This document shows, one piece after another, positions 1 through 4,369 of a stretch of DNA of 6,045 nucleotides. The notes below the pieces were generated by a model that had not been told where the DNA came from, did no database searches, and was given only the letters and a program-made list of their open reading frames with translations. The first letter of the stretch is position 1; each line of letters begins with the position of its first letter. The DNA comes from Pseudomonadota bacterium (lineage in GTDB: Bacteria; Pseudomonadota; Alphaproteobacteria; Caulobacterales; Caulobacteraceae). The position numbers and the translations under genes are program-made. Location of the stretch: the NCBI GenBank assembly GCA_023445955.1, contig JAEXJH010000191.1, positions 1 through 6,045 of the forward strand, given 5' to 3'.

Positions 1-497
1 AGTCGATCCTGATAACCGACGACGAGGCCTACGCGGCCGCCGTCGAGGCCGCCGTCACCGCGCGCCTGAAGACCCTGGCCACTGGCGAGGACGCCGCCGC
101 CTCGTGGCGCGACCACGGCGCGGTGATCATCGCCCCGCTGGACGAAAGCCCGGCCCTGGTCGACGCCATCGCCCCCGAGCACGTCGAGTTCGCGATGGAG
201 AACCCGGAAGCGCTCTCCGACCGCGTCCGCCACGCCGGTGCGATCTTCCTCGGCCGCCTGACGCCCGAGGCCATCGGCGACTATGTGGCCGGTTCGAACC
301 ACGTGCTGCCGACCAGCCGCGCGGCGCGCTTCCAGTCGGGCCTGTCGATCTACGACTTCATCAAGCGCACCTCGATCGTGAAGTGCGACGCGGCCTCGTT
401 CGGCATCCTGGGGCCGCACACCGTGGCCCTGGCCAAGGCCGAGGGGCTGCCCGCCCACGCCTTGTCGGCGTCGATACGGTTGCCTTCCGCCGACTGA
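1..497 (+). CDS. hisD: Histidinol dehydrogenase, C-terminal part (5' end outside the window)
   Basis: HisD catalyses the last two steps of histidine synthesis, the NAD-dependent oxidation of L-histidinol through histidinal to histidine, in the cytosol as a zinc-dependent homodimer. The frame is open from base 3 to a TGA at 495-497, giving the last 164 codons of a protein normally about 430 residues long. Visible family motifs are PEHVEF, with the catalytic Glu-His pair at bases 177-182 (E. coli E326/H327); GDYVAGSNHVLPTS, with a zinc-ligand Asp and a substrate-contacting His; and EGLPAHALSASIRL, with the last zinc-ligand His (E. coli H419). The other two zinc ligands, the Gln and His near E. 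coli 259-262, should lie just upstream of the window. The next gene starts 19 bases downstream in the same direction, suggesting co-transcription. Nothing in the visible part looks broken. Identity is near certain. Confidence 0.97.
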   Translation, partial: SILITDDEAYAAAVEAAVTARLKTLATGEDAAASWRDHGAVIIAPLDESPALVDAIAPEHVEFAMENPEALSDRVRHAGAIFLGRLTPEAIGDYVAGSNHVLPTSRAARFQSGLSIYDFIKRTSIVKCDAASFGILGPHTVALAKAEGLPAHALSASIRLPSAD

Positions 498-516
498 CGC
501 GCGACCTTTCGTTCAG

Positions 517-996
517 ATGAGCACCGCCGACTCCGCCAGCCACAAGATCAAGTCGATCGAGATCGACGAGGACAGTCTCGCGGCTGCGTCACGCGACCAG
601 GAGCAGGAGCGCCAGGTGGCGATCTTCGACCTTCTGGACGGCAACTATTTCGAGCCGGCCGAGGCGGCGGGCGGTCCGTACGACATCAAGCTGTCGCTGA
701 TCGAGAACCGCCTGGCCTTCGACATCGCCGGGCCGAACTACGCCAAGCGCCACCTGCTGTCGCTGTCGCCCTTCCGGGGGGTGATCAAAGACTACTTCAT
801 GATCTGCGACAGCTACTATTCGGCGATCCGCAGCTCGACGCCGCAGCAGATCGAGGCCTTGGACATGGGCCGGCGGGGCCTGCACAACGAGGGCTCCAAC
901 CTCCTGCGCGAGCGCCTGGAGGGAAAGGTCAAGACCGACCTCGACACCGCCCGCCGCCTGTTCACCCTGATCTGCGCGCTGCACTGGCGGGGTTAA
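517..996 (+). CDS. UPF0262 family protein of unknown function
   Basis: This is a 159-residue soluble protein with no signal peptide or membrane segment. I recognise it as UPF0262, a family conserved in alphaproteobacteria with no assigned biochemical role. The N-terminus (SHKIKSIEIDEDSLAAAS) is polar. A middle block at residues 55-105 contains YDIKLSLIENRLAFDI and SPFRGVIKDYFMICDSYY. The most striking conserved-looking segment is DMGRRGLHNEGS at 116-127, whose Asp, two Arg, His, Asn and Glu could form a binding or active site; that is inference. The C-terminus is a predicted helix ending LICALHWRG. The ATG at 517 gives the expected N-terminus, but I see no strong Shine-Dalgarno sequence, so translation may depend on hisD 19 bases upstream. 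The phosphatase-like gene begins 3 bases after its stop. Family call is confident; function is unknown. Confidence 0.9.
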   Translation: MSTADSASHKIKSIEIDEDSLAAASRDQEQERQVAIFDLLDGNYFEPAEAAGGPYDIKLSLIENRLAFDIAGPNYAKRHLLSLSPFRGVIKDYFMICDSYYSAIRSSTPQQIEALDMGRRGLHNEGSNLLRERLEGKVKTDLDTARRLFTLICALHWRG

Positions 997-999
997 GGC

Positions 1000-1449
1000 G
1001 TGCTGCCGGACGCCGTCCTCTTCACCTGCAACTACAACCGCGTGCGCTCGCCGATGGCCGAGGGGCTGTTCAAGCGCTTCTACGGCACGCGGGCGTTCGT
1101 CGATTCCTGCGGGCTGAAGCCGGATCCGGCCGGGGAGGGGATCGACCCCTTCGTCGTGGCGGTGATGGACGAGTTGGGCCTGGATGTCTCGGACCACAAG
1201 CCCAAGACCTTCGCCCAGCTGGACGACGACAGCTTCGACGTCGTCGTCTCCCTGACCCCGGAGGCCCAACACCGGGCGGTCGAGCTTTCGCGCGACCGGT
1301 CCGTCGAGATCGAGTACTGGCCCACCCACGATCCGACGCTGACGGACGGTTCGCGTGAGGCCCGGCTGGAGGCCTATCGTCTGGTCCGGGACGGTCTGGC
1401 GGAGCAAATTAAGCAACGTTTCGGGGCGCCATCGACGTTTGGGGGGTGA
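1000..1449 (+). CDS. Low-molecular-weight protein-tyrosine-phosphatase-like protein
   Basis: This 149-residue cytosolic protein has the fold signature of the low-molecular-weight phosphatase/arsenate reductase superfamily. After strand AVLFT comes the phosphate-binding loop C10-N-Y-N-R-V-R16-S17-P, a CX5R motif with nucleophile Cys10 and phosphate-binding Arg16. The expected general acid is Asp111 in the DP pair of YWPTHDPTLTDG. Compared with the classical loop CLGNICRS, Gly is Tyr12, the second Cys is Val15 and Asn is kept (N13). The two Tyr that follow DP in mammalian enzymes are absent. Tyrosine-phosphatase chemistry is likely, but substrate is unknown, and an arsenate-reductase-type role cannot be excluded, although the extra redox cysteines of ArsC are not evident. 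The start is GTG at 1000, 3 bases after the previous stop, with a GGCGGGG stretch 7 bases upstream. The infA promoter probably overlaps its 3' end. Confidence 0.88.
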   Translation: MLPDAVLFTCNYNRVRSPMAEGLFKRFYGTRAFVDSCGLKPDPAGEGIDPFVVAVMDELGLDVSDHKPKTFAQLDDDSFDVVVSLTPEAQHRAVELSRDRSVEIEYWPTHDPTLTDGSREARLEAYRLVRDGLAEQIKQRFGAPSTFGG

Positions 1450-1461
1450 ATGCGTTATAGA
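1432..1461 (+). promoter_or_regulatory. Probable promoter of the infA-maf-yacG transcript
   Basis: TCGACG at 1432-1437 resembles the TTGACG-type -35 of alphaproteobacterial housekeeping promoters. It is followed by 18 bases and TATAGA at 1456-1461 (17 if the -10 is read as TTATAG). The same TTATAGA heptamer forms the -10 of the tRNA-Phe promoter at 3659-3665. Transcription would begin near 1468, giving a leader of about 78 bases before infA. That leader holds a small hairpin (CTGAC-tcgat-GTCAG, 1488-1502). The -35 lies in the last codons of the phosphatase gene. This is a pattern match only. Confidence 0.4.
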
Positions 1462-1545
1462 GGCGCCTCGCCGCGATCGGCCTCGCTCTGACTCGATGTC
1501 AGGCGGGGGCTCGCGGCTGTCCGATTCGTCCCACTGAGAGGCCTG

Positions 1546-1764
1546 ATGGCTAAGGAAGAACTGCTCGAGTTTCCCGGTACGGTCAGCGAACTGCTGCCGA
1601 ACGCCACCTTCCGGGTGACCCTCGAGAACGCACACGAGATCATCGCCCACACCGCCGGCAAGATGCGCAAGAACCGCATCCGCGTGCTGGCCGGCGACAA
1701 GGTCCTGGTCGAGATGACCCCCTACGACCTGACCAAGGGCCGTATCACCTACCGCTTCAAGTAG
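1546..1764 (+). CDS. infA: Translation initiation factor IF-1
   Basis: IF-1 binds the A site of the 30S subunit during initiation and works with IF-2 and IF-3 to position initiator tRNA. The product is 72 residues, the standard length, and is a single OB-fold domain: [18 protein letters not shown], then [20 protein letters not shown], then [19 protein letters not shown], ending [14 protein letters not shown]. The match to IF-1 runs end to end. The start ATG is preceded by GAGAGG at 1536-1541, only 4 bases away, a rather short Shine-Dalgarno spacing. A likely promoter lies about 90 bases upstream and maf starts 7 bases after the stop, so infA probably heads an operon with maf, the RNase E/G-like gene and yacG. 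Nothing is unusual in the protein. Confidence 0.98.
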   Translation: MAKEELLEFPGTVSELLPNATFRVTLENAHEIIAHTAGKMRKNRIRVLAGDKVLVEMTPYDLTKGRITYRFK

Positions 1765-1771
1765 GACGCCC

Positions 1772-2365
1772 GTGGCTCCTGAGATGGCCGCCCGGCCATC
1801 GCTGGTCCTGGCCAGCGCGAGCCCGCGGCGCCTGGACCTGCTGGCCCAGGTCGGCGTCACGCCCGACCGGGTCGATCCCGCCGACATCGACGAAAGTCCG
1901 CTGCGCGACGAGACCCCGCGTCGCCACGCCCTGCGCCTGGCGCAGGAGAAGGCGCGCGTCGTCGCGGCCCGCGCGCCGGGCGACTTCGTCCTGGCCGCCG
2001 ATACGGTGGTGGCGGTCGGCCGGCGGATCCTGCCCAAGGCCGAAACCGAGGCCGACGTCCTCTATTGCCTGAAGCTGCTGTCGGGCCGGAACCACAAGGT
2101 TCTGACCGGCGTGGCCTTGATCGCGCCCGACGGGCGGGAGGGCTCGCGCCTGGTCGAGACCAAGGTCGGCTTCAAGCGCCTGACCGACGCCGAGCGCGAC
2201 GCCTATGTCGCGGGCGGCCAGTGGAAGGGCAAGGCGGGCGGCTACGGCGTCCAGGGCATGGCTGGCGGCTTCATCACCGAGCTGCAGGGGTCGTATCCCA
2301 GCGTGGTCGGACTGCCGCTGTACGAGACGCTGAACCTGCTCTCGGGCCTGGGATATCGCCCATGA
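1772..2365 (+). CDS. maf: Maf family nucleotide pyrophosphatase (dTTP/UTP type)
   Basis: Maf proteins hydrolyse nucleoside triphosphates, including modified ones, to the monophosphate and pyrophosphate, and overexpression blocks septation in some bacteria. The 197-residue product has the N-terminal signature LVLASASPRRLDLL (residues 11-24), the catalytic motif VLAADTVV with Asp77, and the C-terminal segment KAGGYGVQGMAGGFITELQG followed by SYPSVVGLPLYET. The KAGGYGxQG version is typical of the YhdE-like dTTP/UTP branch rather than the YceF-like m7GTP branch, which has CAGxFxxEG. I chose the GTG at 1772 because AGGA (1763-1766) sits 5 bases upstream. An in-frame ATG at 1784 would remove four residues and has no clear Shine-Dalgarno. 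The stop overlaps the next start by four bases (ATGA). Glu codons are 9 GAG to 2 GAA, the usual bias of the upstream genes. Confidence 0.94.
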   Translation: MAPEMAARPSLVLASASPRRLDLLAQVGVTPDRVDPADIDESPLRDETPRRHALRLAQEKARVVAARAPGDFVLAADTVVAVGRRILPKAETEADVLYCLKLLSGRNHKVLTGVALIAPDGREGSRLVETKVGFKRLTDAERDAYVAGGQWKGKAGGYGVQGMAGGFITELQGSYPSVVGLPLYETLNLLSGLGYRP

Positions 2366-3444
2366 ACGCCAAGCCTGACTACAAGACCGCCAAACCCGCC
2401 AGCGAGCGGCGCGCCTATCTCTACAAGGGCGTCGGCGAGACCGTCGGCGTCGTGACCCTGGACGGCCGGCCCGAGCGTCTGTTCGTCCAGTGGCCGTCCG
2501 ACGATCCGCTGGACGCCGAGGGCGTCCGGGGCGTGGCCCGCATCAAGTCGATCGAGAAGGCGTTCAACGCCGCCTTCGTGGCCCTGCCGGGCGGCCAGGA
2601 CGTGCTGCTGCCGATCCGGCCCGATATGCCCAAGCTGGTCGAGGGCGGGCTGGTCGAGATCGAGATCAAGACCGCTTCGCGCGCCGACAAGGCCGCCGTC
2701 GCCCGCTTCGTCGCCGAAGGGCAGGGCGAGCCGCGCGTGCTGGAGGCCGCCCAGACCATCGAGGCGCTGCTGCGCCATTACGTGAAGGCCGGGTCGCCCA
2801 CGACGGGCGACAGGGCGCTCCTCGCGGTCGAGGAGGCCGAGGCCGACGCCCTCACCACGATCTTCGCCCTGGCGGGCGGCGGCGACATCGCCGTGGAGCC
2901 GACACGAGCCCTGACGGCGATCGACGTCGACCTGGGCGGCCGCGAATCTTCCGATTCGAAGCGCGCCGCCCGGCAGGCCAACATGGCCGCCCTCAGCGTC
3001 GCGGCCCGCGTGCTGCGTCTGAAGGGGCTGGGCGGCATCGTCGTTTTCGATCTCGTCGGGCGCGGCCATGACGGCCAGGCCCTGACCACGGCGGCCCGAA
3101 ACGCCTTCGCGCCGGATAACCCCGGTGTGGGAATCGGGGCGATCAGCAAGTTCGGCACGCTGGAGATGATCGTCCCGCGCCGCGCGCCGCCGATTCTCGA
3201 CCGGCTGCTGACCCAGAATGGGTTGGCGAATCCCCGTTACGTCGCCCGTCGCCTGGCGCGGGCGCTCGAGCGCGAGGGCAGGGCCGATCCCGGGGGGCGC
3301 CTGACGGCCCGCTGCGCCCCCGCCGTGGCCGAAGCCTTCGCGGCGGAACTGGACGCCGGCGTCGCCGAGCGCCTGGGTCGCCGCTTCGCCCTCGAATCCC
3401 AATCTGACTGGCCGATCGACCGCCTGGAGGTGTCCGCGTCATGA
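2362..3444 (+). CDS. Short, divergent RNase E/G-like protein
   Basis: This 360-residue protein aligns with the catalytic half of RNase E/G, the endoribonucleases that process rRNA and start mRNA decay. Residues 55-86 (RGVARIKSIEKAFNAAFVAL onward to LLPIRP) match the S1-like part, which in RNase E reads roughly GxVxxVxPxxxAAFVDxG. The metal-binding Asp appears as ALTAIDVD (D188, E. coli D303) and the second as LGGIVVFDLVGRG (D230, E. coli D346). GAISKFGTLEMIVPRR matches the block after it. Two departures are clear. E. coli Asn305 is Asp190 here, and the zinc-link CPxC motif of RNase E/G is missing (the single Cys is C318). It is also far shorter than RNase G (about 490) and lacks any degradosome scaffold. 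The ATG overlaps the maf stop (ATGA), with GGGA 8 bases upstream. Whether it is an active nuclease is uncertain. Confidence 0.85.
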   Translation: MNAKPDYKTAKPASERRAYLYKGVGETVGVVTLDGRPERLFVQWPSDDPLDAEGVRGVARIKSIEKAFNAAFVALPGGQDVLLPIRPDMPKLVEGGLVEIEIKTASRADKAAVARFVAEGQGEPRVLEAAQTIEALLRHYVKAGSPTTGDRALLAVEEAEADALTTIFALAGGGDIAVEPTRALTAIDVDLGGRESSDSKRAARQANMAALSVAARVLRLKGLGGIVVFDLVGRGHDGQALTTAARNAFAPDNPGVGIGAISKFGTLEMIVPRRAPPILDRLLTQNGLANPRYVARRLARALEREGRADPGGRLTARCAPAVAEAFAAELDAGVAERLGRRFALESQSDWPIDRLEVSAS

Positions 3445-3626
3445 GCACAGGGTGCCCCATCTGCGGCAAGCCGGTCGAAGCGGCGTTCCGTCCCTTCTGT
3501 TCCAAGCGCTGCGCGGACGTCGACCTGCAGCGCTGGCTGAGCGATCGATACGTCGTTCCCGGCGGCGAGGACGATGACGAAAACCCCCAAGGGAATCTCT
3601 CTTCCGAAGACATCCACAGGGAATGA
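3441..3626 (+). CDS. yacG: DNA gyrase inhibitor YacG, zinc-finger protein
   Basis: YacG is a small zinc protein that in E. coli binds the GyrB C-terminal region and inhibits gyrase. The product is 61 residues, typical of the family. The four zinc ligands are visible as C5-x2-C8 (GCPICGKPV) and C20-x3-C24 (FCSKRCADVD), followed by the family segment DLQRWLSDRYVVPG. The tail (EDDDENPQGNLSSEDIHRE) is acidic and probably disordered. The start overlaps the preceding stop as ATGA, and a strong GGAGG lies at 3426-3430, 10 bases upstream, so it can be translated both by coupling and on its own. The linkage infA-maf-(RNase E/G-like)-yacG-tRNA-Phe fits alphaproteobacterial gene order as I remember it. 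Gyrase inhibition in this organism is inferred from the family. Confidence 0.95.
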   Translation: MSTGCPICGKPVEAAFRPFCSKRCADVDLQRWLSDRYVVPGGEDDDENPQGNLSSEDIHRE

Positions 3627-3636
3627 AAAAGGGCGC

Positions 3637-3665
3637 TGGACATCCCATCCAGCCTCACTTATAGA
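3637..3665 (+). promoter_or_regulatory. Probable tRNA-Phe promoter
   Basis: TGGACA (3637-3642, five of six bases of TTGACA), a 17-base spacer and TATAGA (3660-3665) form a good housekeeping-type promoter. The bases after the -10 (CCCGGCTCC) are GC-rich, as in the discriminators of stringently controlled stable-RNA promoters. A start near 3672 would leave a leader of about 53 bases before the tRNA. The -35 and spacer also contain a hairpin (GCTGGA-catccca-TCCAGC, 3635-3653), which could instead end the yacG transcript, although no T tract follows directly. Confidence 0.55.
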
Positions 3666-3672
3666 CCCGGCT

Positions 3673-3712
3673 CCTCGCTGCAAGGCGAGGTCGCCGAAGC
3701 GGTTTCGACCGC
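3673..3712 (+). repeat. Two hairpins in the tRNA-Phe leader
   Basis: CCTCGC-tgcaag-GCGAGG (3673-3690) and GCGGT-ttcg-ACCGC (3699-3712, with a UUCG loop) have perfect arms and sit between the predicted start site and the mature tRNA. They may guide 5' processing of the precursor by separating the leader fold from the tRNA fold. Neither is followed by a T tract, so they do not look like intrinsic terminators. Confidence 0.4.
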
Positions 3713-3724
3713 CGAACGCAAGAT

Positions 3725-3800
3725 GCCTGAGTAGCTCAGTTGGTAGAGCAGCGGATTGAAAATCCGCGTGTCACTGGTTCGAATCCGGTCTCAGGCACCA
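3725..3800 (+). tRNA. tRNA-Phe (anticodon GAA)
   Basis: This is a complete 76-base tRNA. The acceptor stem GCCTGAG (3725-3731) pairs with CTCAGGC (3790-3796), and discriminator A plus encoded CCA occupy 3797-3800. The anticodon stem GCGGA/TCCGC encloses the loop TTGAAAA, placing GAA at 3758-3760, exactly positions 34-36. The T arm is ACTGG-TTCGAAT-CCGGT with one G-T pair. The D arm contains AGCTCAGTTGGTAGAGC as expected. It decodes UUC and UUU. It follows yacG in the same direction and probably has its own promoter. Confidence 0.98.
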
Positions 3801-3828
3801 CTTCCCCTGGAAGCTTCAAATTGTAACG

Positions 3829-3866
3829 GGCCGCCCTGCAACCGGGTCGGCCGCGCTGTCGTTTTT
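3829..3866 (+). terminator. Possible terminator after tRNA-Phe
   Basis: GGCCGCCCT (3829-3837) pairs with GGGTCGGCC (3844-3852) around a 6-base loop, with one mismatch and one T-G pair. A run of five T follows at 3862-3866, about 9 bases after the stem, which is farther than in a classic intrinsic terminator. A smaller perfect hairpin, CTTCC-cct-GGAAG, starts directly after the CCA end (3801-3813) and may help 3' processing. Which one ends the transcript cannot be told from sequence alone. Confidence 0.3.
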
Positions 3867-3954
3867 CTGTCATGTCGGCAGTTGACCCGACGCTCCGCCG
3901 TCCCATCTGCCAAGAGCGCAGGCGCCTTTCTTCATCGACCGGCGTTTTATTGCT

Positions 3955-3971
3955 ATGCTGCAGTGCAGCAT
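3955..3971. repeat. Perfect 17-base palindrome, operator-like
   Basis: ATGCTGCA-G-TGCAGCAT has 8-base perfect arms around one central G. Its core is CTGC-N3-GCAG, the half-site arrangement I recall for PhaR, the polyhydroxybutyrate-responsive repressor of alphaproteobacteria. A partial copy (GCTGCAGTG) occurs again at 4028-4036. It lies in the AT-rich part of the spacer, next to TTTTATTGCTA, where a promoter could be. The PhaR link is inference from memory of the site. Confidence 0.5.
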
Positions 3972-4016
3972 GGTTTTTCTCGTTGCCAGGGAAAAACCGC
4001 CCCTTTTTCCGGAAAA
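3972..4016. repeat. Hairpin followed by a 12-base perfect palindrome
   Basis: GGTTTTTC (3972-3979) pairs with GAAAAACC (3991-3998) across an 11-base loop, starting directly after the 17-base palindrome. Six bases later comes TTTTCCGGAAAA (4005-4016), self-complementary over 12 bases. Three adjacent dyads in 62 bases suggest an operator cluster or the structured end of a small transcript. No family is recognised. Confidence 0.45.
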
Positions 4017-4066
4017 CCCTTTTGTGCGCTGCAGTGAGGCCAGGGGGTAACGGCTACCGACGATGA

Positions 4067-4080
4067 ATTTGTGCCCAAAT
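4067..4080. repeat. Short operator-like dyad ATTTG-N4-CAAAT
   Basis: ATTTG and CAAAT are perfect 5-base inverted arms around TGCC, flanked by GATGA and GATC. The geometry suits a dimeric regulator. It does not match the Fur box well, so iron regulation of exbB cannot be argued from it. It could be chance. Confidence 0.3.
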
Positions 4081-4083
4081 GAT

Positions 4084-4143
4084 CCCCTTGACGGTGCGAA
4101 AAGGGGTTGCCAAAGGACCACAGCCGCAATTCTAACATTGCGG
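4084..4143 (+). repeat. Two tandem stem-loops, candidate structured RNA
   Basis: CCCCTT (4084-4089) pairs with AAGGGG (4101-4106) around 11 bases. CCGCAAT (4124-4130) pairs with ATTGCGG (4137-4143) around the 6-base loop TCTAAC. Both are perfect and in a non-coding context, and the second is compact enough to be stable. Further short dyads follow (GGGCA-tcggt-TGCCC, 4164-4178). Together they could form a small RNA or an exbB leader if transcription starts upstream of 4084. Confidence 0.4.
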
Positions 4144-4264
4144 TAAGACCGGAGCCCCAAAAGGGCATCGGTTGCCCGCGCTTCGAAACGATCCTTCTGG
4201 AGGGCCTAGTCCTCGTGAGGGGCGTAACGGGTCGAGCGCAGCGAAGCGGGTCCGCCAGGTTTGG

Positions 4265-4317
4265 GAGAGCAATCGACCTCCAGGTGGGCTATTCAGAGTT
4301 AGGGTGGAGACGCTCTC
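4265..4317. repeat. Nested long-range dyad upstream of exbB
   Basis: GAGAGC (4265-4270) and GCTCTC (4312-4317) form outer arms. Inside them, CTCCA (4278-4282) and TGGAG (4305-4309) form inner arms. The enclosed loop is 22 bases. It lies just upstream of the predicted exbB promoter, so it may be a DNA-level site, or leader structure if the real start is farther upstream. Confidence 0.3.
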
Positions 4318-4319
4318 GC

Positions 4320-4350
4320 GCGACGACCCTCGGTCCAAACGTGCTAGACC
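4320..4350 (+). promoter_or_regulatory. Possible exbB-exbD-tonB promoter
   Basis: GCTAGACC at 4343-4350 agrees at seven of eight positions with GCTANAWC, the -10 element I recall for Caulobacter housekeeping promoters. GCGACGA at 4320-4326 is a weak -35 of the TTGACG type with a spacer of 16 bases, longer than the 10-14 expected for that consensus. Transcription would start near 4357, about 13 bases before the exbB ATG, which would leave the AGGA Shine-Dalgarno (4355-4358) at the very 5' end. That conflict lowers confidence. Confidence 0.35.
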
Positions 4351-4369
4351 AATCAGGAACTGGCGACAG

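Larger units (their letters stand above)
3801..4369. other. Long intergenic spacer, rich in inverted repeats, no supported protein gene
   Basis: Between tRNA-Phe and exbB are about 570 bases in which I find no credible coding frame: short ATG frames lack Shine-Dalgarno sequences and family resemblance. The stretch 3930-4110 is clearly more AT-rich than its surroundings, with several T and A runs. It contains many perfect dyads, listed separately. It matches no RNA family I can recognise: no SRP RNA loop, no tmRNA ends, no RNase P core, no cobalamin riboswitch box. A TTGACGG at 4088-4094 has no convincing -10 at the right distance. It most likely holds the exbB control region and possibly an unannotated small RNA. 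Confidence 0.6.

Noticed and set aside
589..2037. Long open frame of 482 codons on the minus strand
   Set aside because: It lies opposite UPF0262, the phosphatase, infA and maf, all of which have clear family motifs. Its translation is low-complexity Arg/Gly/Ala/Val-rich sequence expected from the antisense of GC-rich genes.
2065..2361. Upstream extension of the RNase E/G-like frame by 99 codons
   Set aside because: It overlaps maf in another frame and reads as Arg/Gly-rich shadow sequence. The ATG at 2362 with the ATGA overlap and GGGA is the natural start.
2242..3402. Open frame of 386 codons on the minus strand
   Set aside because: It is antisense to the RNase E/G-like gene, shows no recognisable motif, and has the composition of a shadow frame.
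3955..4050. 31-codon frame starting MLQCSMVFLV in the spacer
   Set aside because: There is no Shine-Dalgarno, its start lies inside the palindrome, and it has no resemblance to a known small protein.
4059..4083. Fur box upstream of exbB
   Set aside because: Iron control of exbB would make sense, but the dyad here shares too little with the GATAATGATAATCATTATC consensus to support the claim.
4063..4146. 27-codon frame starting MNLCPND in the spacer
   Set aside because: No properly spaced Shine-Dalgarno and it runs through two perfect hairpins, so a non-coding explanation fits better.
4081..4340. Known structured RNA (SRP RNA, 6S RNA, tmRNA, RNase P RNA or cobalamin riboswitch)
   Set aside because: I looked for their hallmark segments and found none. 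An unknown RNA remains possible, but none of these families can be named.
4172..4369. Upstream extension of the exbB frame from a TTG
   Set aside because: It would bury the signal peptide after 66 residues of unrelated Arg-rich sequence. The ATG at 4370 has an AGGA and gives a proper signal peptide.
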